A DNA stretch of 5,197 bases from an uncultured Alphaproteobacteria bacterium (lineage in GTDB: Bacteria; Pseudomonadota; Alphaproteobacteria; Sphingomonadales; Sphingomonadaceae): assembly GCA_903939555.1 (NCBI GenBank), contig CAJAHV010000336.1, positions 1 to 5,197 on the forward strand, given 5' to 3'. Made by a program: the position numbers and the translations under genes. Position 1 is the first letter of the stretch; each line of letters opens with the position of its first letter. Below, in pieces: positions 1-5,197 of this stretch. The notes under the pieces were generated by a model, which saw only the letters and a list, made by a program, of their open reading frames with translations, ran no database searches and was not told where the DNA came from.

Positions 1-1598
1 AGGCGGCGCAGGGCGATCTTGTCGATCTTGCCGACGACATTGCGCGGCAGCGGTTCGGCGCTGAACGCCACCTCGGTCGGGGTCTTGTAGGCGGCCAGAT
101 GCTCGGCAACATGGGCGCAGACAGCATCGACGGTCAGGCCATCGCCGACGATCACAGTGACCAGCCGTTCACCCATCCGGTCATCGGGCAGGCCGAAGGC
201 GGCGACTTCGGCAACATTGGCGAGCGATCCGATGACGCGCTCGACCTCGGCGCAATAGATGTTCTCGCCACCCGAGATCACCATGTCCTTCTTGCGGTCG
301 ACGATGAAGATATAGCCTTCATCGTCGACATAACCGATGTCGCCGGTACGGAACCAGCCTTCGGCATCGAGCACTTCGGCAGTTTCCTGCGGGCGGTTCC
401 AATAGCCGGCCATGACCATCGGCCCGCGCACGGCGATCTCCCCGGTGCTGCCCGTCGGCAGCACGGCACCATCATCGCCGTGCACCCGCACATCGGCGAG
501 CGCCAGCACCCGGCCAGAACTGCCCGGTTGCCGCAGGAAATCCGGCCCGGTTGCCATGGCAACGGCCCCGGCGGTTTCGGTCAGGCCAAAGCCGGTGCCA
601 AGGAAAGCACGCGGCATCGCGCCCTGCACCGCCGCAAGCAGGTTGAGCGGCAGGCCCTGGCCGCCGCTGGCGACATTGGTCAGCGACGAGATATCGGCCT
701 CACCCGGCACTGCCTTGTTGAGCAGGTCCCACAGCATCGTCGGCACTGCCGACAACATGGTCACCTTTTCGGCCGCGATCAGCCGCAACGCTTCGGCCAC
801 GTCCCAGCGCCGCATGATCACGATCTTGCCGCCGATAAGCAGCTGCGACAGCAGGCCCGCACCAAGCCCCGAGATATGGAACAAGGGAAACACCAGCAGC
901 GACGTCGGCTGCGGCCGGCCGGCCATTACCTGATCGGGCGTGATGCCATATTGCTGCGCGATGTTGCGCACCACCATCGCACCCGACAGTTGCACGCACA
1001 TAAGCCCGGTAACAAGGTTGCGGTGCGTCAGGACGGCGCCCTTGCTGCGGCCGGTGGTGCCCGAGGTGAACAGGATGGCGCACGGATCATCGGGCTGTGC
1101 CGGCGGCGCGAGCCGAGTGAAGCTGCCCGCCGTGGCGAAGGCATCGCTGAACAGGATTCGCCCGGCATAGCCCACGTCCTGCAACGCTGCGCCGCGCGCC
1201 GCGTCGGCGAGCACCAGCGCCACGTCGGTATCCTCGATCGCGGCGCGCATTTCCTCCCCGGCGTTGCGGCTGTTGACCAGCACAGCCACGGCGCCGCTGT
1301 GCATGACCGCCAGCACCGCGATGATCCAGGGGATGCCGTTGCGCATGGCGATCGCCACCCGGTCACCCGGGCCGACACCCAGTTGCGCCGCCAGCGCATC
1401 GCGGCGAGCGAAGGTCTCGGCAAAACTCAGCCGCGTATCGCCTTCGACAAGAAAAGTCGCATCGCCATGGCGGCGCGCGGTTTCGATCAGCGTGTCGAGA
1501 TCATCGAGCGCCGCAGCAAAACGCCGGCCGCGCGCATCGGCGACAATCTCGAACGGCGCGCCGGGCGCGGTCAGTTCAGCCAGGACCGGATCGGCCAC
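1..1598 (-). CDS. Class I adenylate-forming acyl-CoA synthetase (AMP-binding family), 3' end cut by window edge
   Basis: Probably activates a carboxylic acid with ATP to an acyl-adenylate and then to its CoA thioester, in the cytoplasm. I read 532 codons in one unbroken frame. Visible ANL-superfamily motifs, in order: the ATP-binding loop TSGTTGRSKG (residues 178-187), FPLFHISG (237-244), FGLTE (337-341, the usual YGxTE with Phe for Tyr), the TGD motif in WFRTGD (415-420), the hinge DRKKDMVISGGENIY (434-448), and near the C terminus PLPRNVVGKIDK with the presumed catalytic lysine K524. Full-length relatives end just after this, so only a few residues should be missing. I chose GTG at 1598 because TGAGG, overlapping the stop of the upstream gene, lies 5 nt before it; GTG at 1604 is the alternative. 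It follows the SDR gene by 7 bp, so the two are probably cotranscribed. The substrate (fatty, aromatic or terpenoid acid) cannot be told from sequence. Confidence 0.95.
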   Translation of the reverse strand, partial: MADPVLAELTAPGAPFEIVADARGRRFAAALDDLDTLIETARRHGDATFLVEGDTRLSFAETFARRDALAAQLGVGPGDRVAIAMRNGIPWIIAVLAVMHSGAVAVLVNSRNAGEEMRAAIEDTDVALVLADAARGAALQDVGYAGRILFSDAFATAGSFTRLAPPAQPDDPCAILFTSGTTGRSKGAVLTHRNLVTGLMCVQLSGAMVVRNIAQQYGITPDQVMAGRPQPTSLLVFPLFHISGLGAGLLSQLLIGGKIVIMRRWDVAEALRLIAAEKVTMLSAVPTMLWDLLNKAVPGEADISSLTNVASGGQGLPLNLLAAVQGAMPRAFLGTGFGLTETAGAVAMATGPDFLRQPGSSGRVLALADVRVHGDDGAVLPTGSTGEIAVRGPMVMAGYWNRPQETAEVLDAEGWFRTGDIGYVDDEGYIFIVDRKKDMVISGGENIYCAEVERVIGSLANVAEVAAFGLPDDRMGERLVTVIVGDGLTVDAVCAHVAEHLAAYKTPTEVAFSAEPLPRNVVGKIDKIALRR

Positions 1599-1603
1599 CG
1601 CCA

Positions 1604-1608
1604 CCTCA
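1604..1608 (-). promoter_or_regulatory. Ribosome binding site of the acyl-CoA synthetase
   Basis: The minus strand reads TGAGG here, overlapping the TGA stop of the SDR gene, with TGGCG as a 5-nt spacer before GTG at 1598. It favours 1598 over the other in-frame GTG at 1604, which has no purine-rich site in front of it. The overlap with the stop suggests translational coupling. Confidence 0.5.
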
Positions 1609-2478
1609 GTATACCGCCGCCGGATTGGGCTCGCGCGGCGATCCGAGCATCTCACGGTGCGACGGCGGCTGCTTGCCGCGATCATCAAGGCCATAGCGGT
1701 GCGCGATTTCGGCGCCGATCAGCGTCTGGCCCGAAATCTCGTCACCCTTGGGGTCGCTGGCGATGCCGTACAGGATATGGCCGGTAAATTCCGGATTTTC
1801 CGCCATTTCCATGAAGCCGGTATATTGTTCCGGGGCGGTCTTGGCGGCGATCAGCGCGCGCTCGGTCAGCAGCGGCCCCATCCAGATCGACACGCTGCGC
1901 ACCCCGGTGCCGCGCAGGTCATGCTCCATGTCATGAGCGAATTTGTCGATCCCGGCCTTTTGGGCGCCATAGGCCGGCCCGTGCATATAGCAGCTACCGC
2001 CGAATGATGATCCAAAGGCAATCAGGCCCGAACCCTGCTTCACCATCATCTGCGCGGCGTGCCACGACGCGACATAGGCGGATCGCAACCCGACATCGAG
2101 GATATTGACCGCGGCCAGTTCTTTTTCCCAGAACGGCTTTTTCTCGATGAGCTGGTGATGGATATAGGTGGCGTTGTTGACCAGAATATCGAGCCGGCCC
2201 TGTTCCGCCGCGATTTGCGCGAACAGCGCCGCCACCTGGGCATCGTCACCATGATCGCAAACCACCGCGATGCCCTTGCCGCCCGCCGCGGTTACCGCCG
2301 CCGCCGTTTCAGCGACCGTGCCCGGCAGCACCGTGCCGTCCCAGCCAAAGGCATCGCCCGGCGTCAGGGTGCGGCCGGTGACATAGACGGTCATGCCCTT
2401 TTCACCCAGCCCGATGGCAATGCCGCGCCCGGCGCCGCGGCTGGCGCCGGTGACAAGGGCAATCTTGGGCTCGGACAT
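1606..2478 (-). CDS. SDR-family NAD(P)-dependent oxidoreductase, DHRS1-like
   Basis: Likely a cytoplasmic oxidoreductase acting on an alcohol/ketone pair with NAD(P)(H). The 290 residues begin with a Rossmann fold: the nucleotide-binding TGASRGAGRG (10-19, with G11, G15 and G17), then VYVTGRT (31-37), where R36 may favour NADP, then D75 in CDHGD, and NNA (101-103). The active site has serines S157/S158 and Y170-x3-K174 (YGAQK). Features resembling the DHRS1 subgroup as I remember it are SRGxGRGIA, VGLRSAY (129-135), YGxxKAxxDK, SVSIWMGPLLTE and a C-terminal RYGLDDRGKQP (261-271). This subgroup is somewhat longer than classical SDRs (about 250 residues), which fits. The position usually held by the catalytic Asn appears to be G130. 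The ATG has GGGAG 6 nt upstream. It is the first gene of the leftward pair with the acyl-CoA synthetase. Family is secure; substrate is unknown. Confidence 0.95.
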   Translation of the reverse strand: MSEPKIALVTGASRGAGRGIAIGLGEKGMTVYVTGRTLTPGDAFGWDGTVLPGTVAETAAAVTAAGGKGIAVVCDHGDDAQVAALFAQIAAEQGRLDILVNNATYIHHQLIEKKPFWEKELAAVNILDVGLRSAYVASWHAAQMMVKQGSGLIAFGSSFGGSCYMHGPAYGAQKAGIDKFAHDMEHDLRGTGVRSVSIWMGPLLTERALIAAKTAPEQYTGFMEMAENPEFTGHILYGIASDPKGDEISGQTLIGAEIAHRYGLDDRGKQPPSHREMLGSPREPNPAAVY

Positions 2479-2484
2479 GACATT

Positions 2485-2489
2485 CTCCC
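2485..2489 (-). promoter_or_regulatory. Ribosome binding site of the SDR gene
   Basis: The minus strand reads GGGAG, 6 nt before the ATG at 2478. This supports the annotated start, which also places the Rossmann glycine motif at the expected distance (about 10 residues) from the N terminus. Confidence 0.6.
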
Positions 2490-2525
2490 ATCAGGCCAGC
2501 GCATTTCGTTGGTCACAGCGCGATA

Positions 2526-2555
2526 TAGCCTAGAAACGCGAATAGAATAAGGCTA
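2526..2555. repeat. Spaced inverted repeat, possible operator
   Basis: TAGCCT (2526-2531) and its exact reverse complement AGGCTA (2550-2555) flank an 18-bp A+T-rich spacer that holds the TAGAAT box. Arms 24 bp apart in start position would lie on roughly the same DNA face, as two half-sites of a dimeric regulator might. Six-base arms can arise by chance, so this is only a candidate. Confidence 0.3.
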
Positions 2556-2559
2556 GTTT

Positions 2560-2567
2560 TTGCGCAA
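2560..2567. repeat. 8-bp perfect palindrome TTGCGCAA
   Basis: A perfect 8-bp palindrome in the divergent control region, just right of the spaced inverted repeat and 36 bp before the Coq4-family start codon. It could be a regulator half-site core or part of a leftward -35 element. Symmetry does not extend beyond 8 bp, so chance is quite possible. Confidence 0.25.
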
Positions 2568-2589
2568 CCCGCCAAATCGGGGTTTCATT

Positions 2590-2595
2590 GGAGAG
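2590..2595 (+). promoter_or_regulatory. Ribosome binding site of the Coq4-family gene
   Basis: GGAGAG sits 8 nt before the ATG at 2604 and is the only purine-rich site nearby, supporting that start. Confidence 0.5.
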
Positions 2596-2603
2596 CGATT
2601 GTC

Positions 2604-3428
2604 ATGGCCGATGTGCCCTATTTGTTGCGCGGCATAATGCCAGTCGGCACTGACAGTTCAACGCTGATATCGTCGTCGAAATATCTCAATTCGGCAGCGC
2701 TGCGTGAATGGGTGGCGATGATCGCATTGAAGCGCAACGGCCCGGATTTTCCACCCGCCGCCGAAATGCACGAATTGATCGGCATCCTCAATTCCCTGCG
2801 CGATTTCGACCATATAGAAGCGATGTTCCACGCCGAGCGCAAGATCAACAAGCCGTTGGACGACTGGTTCAACGCCTGGCACATCTCCGACTATAAGATG
2901 GCAGAGCTGAAGGACTGCGCCCCCGGCACTGTCGGCGGTATCTATCACGAGGTCGCCACGGCCGGTAACTATGAAGTCCAGATCGTGCCGTACATGGAGC
3001 CGCGCACCCAGTTCGAGTTCTTCAATCTGCGTTCCGGCCAGACCCATGATTACGAACATATCCTGTGCGGCGGCGGCTTCAATTCGATGGGAGAACTCAT
3101 CCCCTATTGGTACCGACTCACCAATGTACACAAGCACATCCACAACAAGGAACTCGCCGGCGAATTGAGCGTCATGTCGATTCTGGGCACGATGCGCTAT
3201 GTCGTGCGCACCATGCTGCACTATCCCCAGGTCTGGGAAACGGCGGTGCAGTGCATGCAGCGCGGCATGGCAGTGGGGCAGCAATCGGATGCGCTGTTCC
3301 TCGCCCGCATGGAAGATACCTGGCACCTGCCGCTCGCCGAAGCCCGGGCAAAGCTGGGCGTGCGCGGCGCCGAGGACGTTGACACGACTCGTGAAGGCGC
3401 GATCTGGTTTGGCACGATCGCGGCCTGA
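2604..3428 (+). CDS. Coq4-family protein
   Basis: The 274 residues match the Coq4 family, known from ubiquinone biosynthesis, where Coq4 acts on the C1 position of the quinone ring precursor and organises the Coq complex. The key evidence is HDYEH (148-152) followed by exactly 11 residues and E164, the family's HDxxH-x11-E metal-binding signature. The surrounding text also fits: a helical N-terminal half (about 30-110), GELIPYWYRL (163-172) after the motif, and a C-terminal RMEDTW...EARAKLGV (235-253), which resembles the YERRW...LREELGI end of human COQ4. I see no signal peptide or clear membrane span. It leads the rightward pair and is followed 22 bp later by the amidohydrolase. No other ubiquinone gene is visible, so it may be a paralogue with a different substrate rather than the housekeeping Coq4. 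For that reason I leave the gene symbol blank. Confidence 0.85.
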   Translation: MADVPYLLRGIMPVGTDSSTLISSSKYLNSAALREWVAMIALKRNGPDFPPAAEMHELIGILNSLRDFDHIEAMFHAERKINKPLDDWFNAWHISDYKMAELKDCAPGTVGGIYHEVATAGNYEVQIVPYMEPRTQFEFFNLRSGQTHDYEHILCGGGFNSMGELIPYWYRLTNVHKHIHNKELAGELSVMSILGTMRYVVRTMLHYPQVWETAVQCMQRGMAVGQQSDALFLARMEDTWHLPLAEARAKLGVRGAEDVDTTREGAIWFGTIAA

Positions 3429-3436
3429 ACCGCGAC

Positions 3437-3443
3437 AGGGAGA
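3437..3443 (+). promoter_or_regulatory. Ribosome binding site that fixes the amidohydrolase start
   Basis: AGGGAGA lies 7 nt before the ATG at 3451, in the 22-bp gap after the Coq4-family stop. It decides in favour of 3451. The frame is open further upstream, to an ATG at 3199, but that extension would overlap most of the C-terminal part of the Coq4-family gene. Confidence 0.75.
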
Positions 3444-3450
3444 TATCAGC

Positions 3451-5166
3451 ATGGAATTCGATCTGGTCATTCGCGGCGGCACCATCATCGATGGCAGCGG
3501 CGGCGAACCTCTCGCCGCCGATCTGGCGGTTCGTGACGGCCGCATCGCCGCGATCGGACCGAACCTTGCCGCCGGGGCAGAGGAGATCGACGCGCGTGGC
3601 CGCATCGTCACCCCGGGCTTTGTCGACGTCCACACCCATTATGATGGCCAGGCGATCTGGTCGCAACGGCTCAATCCGTCATCGTCGCACGGCGTTACCA
3701 CCGTCGTCATGGGCAATTGCGGCGTCGGTTTCGCGCCGTGCCGGGCCAGCGACCGCGACATGCTGATTAACGTCATGGAAGGTGTCGAGGATATTCCCGG
3801 CGTGGTCATGGCCGAAGGCCTGCCGTGGAACTGGGAAAGCTTTCCGGATTATCTCGATGCGCTCGATGCCGGCCAGCGCGATATCGATGTCGCCGCCTAT
3901 CTGCCGCACTCGCCGCTGCGGGTGTTCACCATGGGGGTGCGCGGGGCAGAACGCCAGCCGGCGACTGCCGATGATCTCGCGCTGATGCGCCGGCTGACGC
4001 GCGAGGCGATGGCTGCCGGTGCGCTGGGTTTTGCCACCTCGCGCTTGTCGATCCACAAGGCCGCCGACGGTGGCAGTATCCCGACCTTTGATGCCGATAT
4101 CGCCGAACTCGATGCCATCTGCGCCGGCATGGCCGATGCCGGCACCGGCACGTTGCAGATCGTTCTTGATGCCTTTCGCGGCTGGGATGTGGAGTTCCCG
4201 ATCATTGCCCAGCTTGCCGCCGCCAGTGGTCGGCCCGCCACGTTCACGCTCGCTTCGGGCAACGACGGGCCACCGCGATGGCGCACCGTCCTCGACATGA
4301 TGGAAACCGCCAATGCCGGCGGCGCTGCCATCACGGCCCAGGTCATGCCGCGCCCCATCGGCCTGATTGCCGGGCTAGAGCTGAGCGTCCACCCCTTCAT
4401 CCTGTGCCCGAGTTACGCTGCCATCGCTGCGCTGCCGCTTGCCGAGCGCATAGCAGCGATGCGCGATCCGGCAATGCGCGCCGCGCTGCTCTCCGAAAAA
4501 CCTGAAGAAGGCCATCCTTTCAACAGCCTGGCGCGCAACTGGCAATGGATGTTCCCGCTCAACGATCCGCCCGATTACGCCCCGCCGGCCAGCGCCAGCA
4601 TCGCCGCACAGGCAGCGGCACGCGGCGTGTCACCAGAGACAGTCGTCTATGACCGGCTGCTCGAAACCGATGGCAAGGGCCTGTTCCTCGCCGCGCTCGG
4701 CAATTACGAGAATGGCACGCTCGATGCGGCGCGCGAAATGCTCACCCACCCCGATTGCATCCCGGCGCTCGGCGATGGCGGCGCCCATTATGGCGCCATC
4801 TGCGATGCCAGCTATTCGACCTTCCTTCTCGCGCACTGGTGCCGTGGCGCCGGCGTCGACCGGATACCGCTCGCCGACGCCGTCCATATGCTGACCCAGA
4901 AGGCAGCGCGCGCCGTCGGCCTTGGCGACCGCGGGCTGCTGCGGCCGGGTTACAAAGCCGATATCAACGTTATCGACATGGAGCGGCTGGCGATCGATCT
5001 GCCAACTATCGTCCGCGATCTCCCGGCCGGGGGACGACGGCTCGACCAGACGGCGCGCGGCTATGATGCGACCATCGTGTCGGGCAAGGTGATCCGCCGC
5101 CACGATGCGCCGACCGACGCACTGCCGGGCCGGCTTGTTCGCGGCGCGCAGGCGGTGCCGGCGTAG
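3451..5166 (+). CDS. Metal-dependent amidohydrolase, N-acyl-D-amino-acid deacylase-like (COG3653 type)
   Basis: Predicted cytoplasmic hydrolase of an amide or related bond, 571 residues. It opens with the small beta domain typical of the superfamily (FDLVIRGGTIIDGSG, 3-17), then GFVDVHTHYDGQ (56-67) with metal ligands H61 and H63. GNCGVGF (88-94) supplies C90, equivalent to the bridging cysteine of D-aminoacylases. MEGVEDIPG (109-117) and GALGFATSR (190-198) follow. GDGGAH (441-446) carries the presumed catalytic D442, usually SDGGAH in relatives. The C terminus returns to the beta domain with GLLRPGYKADINVID (495-509) and ends near LPGRLVRG. The whole pattern matches the long subgroup often annotated as N-acyl-D-aspartate/glutamate deacylase, whose real substrates are mostly untested. 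Histidines matching the other two metal ligands of Alcaligenes D-aminoacylase (H220, H250) are not apparent around 230-270. Second gene of the rightward pair, probably cotranscribed with the Coq4-family gene. Confidence 0.92.
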   Translation: MEFDLVIRGGTIIDGSGGEPLAADLAVRDGRIAAIGPNLAAGAEEIDARGRIVTPGFVDVHTHYDGQAIWSQRLNPSSSHGVTTVVMGNCGVGFAPCRASDRDMLINVMEGVEDIPGVVMAEGLPWNWESFPDYLDALDAGQRDIDVAAYLPHSPLRVFTMGVRGAERQPATADDLALMRRLTREAMAAGALGFATSRLSIHKAADGGSIPTFDADIAELDAICAGMADAGTGTLQIVLDAFRGWDVEFPIIAQLAAASGRPATFTLASGNDGPPRWRTVLDMMETANAGGAAITAQVMPRPIGLIAGLELSVHPFILCPSYAAIAALPLAERIAAMRDPAMRAALLSEKPEEGHPFNSLARNWQWMFPLNDPPDYAPPASASIAAQAAARGVSPETVVYDRLLETDGKGLFLAALGNYENGTLDAAREMLTHPDCIPALGDGGAHYGAICDASYSTFLLAHWCRGAGVDRIPLADAVHMLTQKAARAVGLGDRGLLRPGYKADINVIDMERLAIDLPTIVRDLPAGGRRLDQTARGYDATIVSGKVIRRHDAPTDALPGRLVRGAQAVPA

Positions 5167-5197
5167 AGGGAGCGCGGCTGCGGTAGAGGCCTCCGGC

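Larger units (their letters stand above)
2479..2603. promoter_or_regulatory. Divergent intergenic control region between the SDR and Coq4-family genes
   Basis: This 125-bp stretch is the only sizeable non-coding gap and separates the start codons of two outward-facing genes, so promoters for both pairs should lie here. Its middle (about 2523-2562) is clearly richer in A+T than the flanking genes. TAGAAT at 2543-2548 on the plus strand resembles a -10 box, but I see no convincing -35 at the right distance. On the minus strand, TTGCGC (2566-2561) could be a weak -35 for leftward transcription, with only a poor -10 match. The promoter boxes are guesses; the presence of a divergent control region is well supported by gene layout. 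Confidence 0.6.

Noticed and set aside
99..1787. A 562-residue plus-strand open frame antisense to the acyl-CoA synthetase
   Set aside because: Its product is rich in Arg, His, Gln and Ala with no recognisable domain, and it runs across the boundary of two genes on the other strand. The opposite frame carries the full set of ANL motifs. This is a typical high-G+C shadow frame.
2059..2550. A 163-residue plus-strand open frame antisense to the SDR gene
   Set aside because: The minus-strand frame has all SDR motifs; this product is low in complexity with no domain, and it runs through the intergenic region.
3199..3450. An 84-residue N-terminal extension of the amidohydrolase, starting at ATG 3199
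   Set aside because: It lies inside the Coq4-family gene in another frame, has no family similarity that I can see, and the strong ribosome binding site before ATG 3451 together with the start of the conserved beta domain fixes the start there.
2658..3635. A 325-residue minus-strand open frame opposite the Coq4-family gene and the start of the amidohydrolase
   Set aside because: It has no recognisable domain and spans the junction of two well-supported genes on the plus strand, so it is a shadow frame.
5167..5197. Possible terminator or start of another gene after the amidohydrolase, including the palindrome GAGGCCTC (5186-5193)
   Set aside because: Only 31 bp are available. There is no loop, no extended stem and no T-run, and no start codon with a ribosome binding site, so neither call can be supported.

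Overview
The window is G+C-rich, tightly packed bacterial DNA. Its protein families (a Coq4-family protein, a DHRS1-like short-chain dehydrogenase, an adenylate-forming acyl-CoA ligase and a COG3653-type amidohydrolase) together suggest an alphaproteobacterium, most likely a sphingomonad. The taxonomic guess is inference from gene content and style. No rRNA, tRNA, mobile element, CRISPR array or phage gene was seen.

Layout: four protein-coding genes form two divergent pairs around one 125-bp intergenic region. On the minus strand, reading leftward from 2478, come a DHRS1-like SDR oxidoreductase (2478-1606) and, 7 bp further on, a class I adenylate-forming acyl-CoA synthetase (1598 to the left edge). 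The synthetase lacks only its last few residues because it runs off the window. On the plus strand, reading rightward from 2604, come a Coq4-family protein (2604-3428) and, 22 bp later, an N-acyl-D-amino-acid deacylase-like metal-dependent amidohydrolase (3451-5166). The last 31 bp hold no recognisable gene.

The spacing within each pair suggests two short operons that share a divergent control region at 2479-2603. That region contains a spaced 6-bp inverted repeat and an 8-bp palindrome in its A+T-richest part. An acyl-CoA ligase, an SDR and an amidohydrolase side by side look like a catabolic or modification module: amide or ring hydrolysis, CoA activation, and alcohol/ketone redox. The Coq4 homologue is the odd member. 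It keeps the family's HDxxH-x11-E metal motif but sits away from any ubiquinone gene visible here. No substrate can be assigned from sequence alone. The most interesting points are the Coq4 protein in this setting and an amidohydrolase that keeps HxH, Cys and Asp but appears to lack two histidines of characterised D-aminoacylases.
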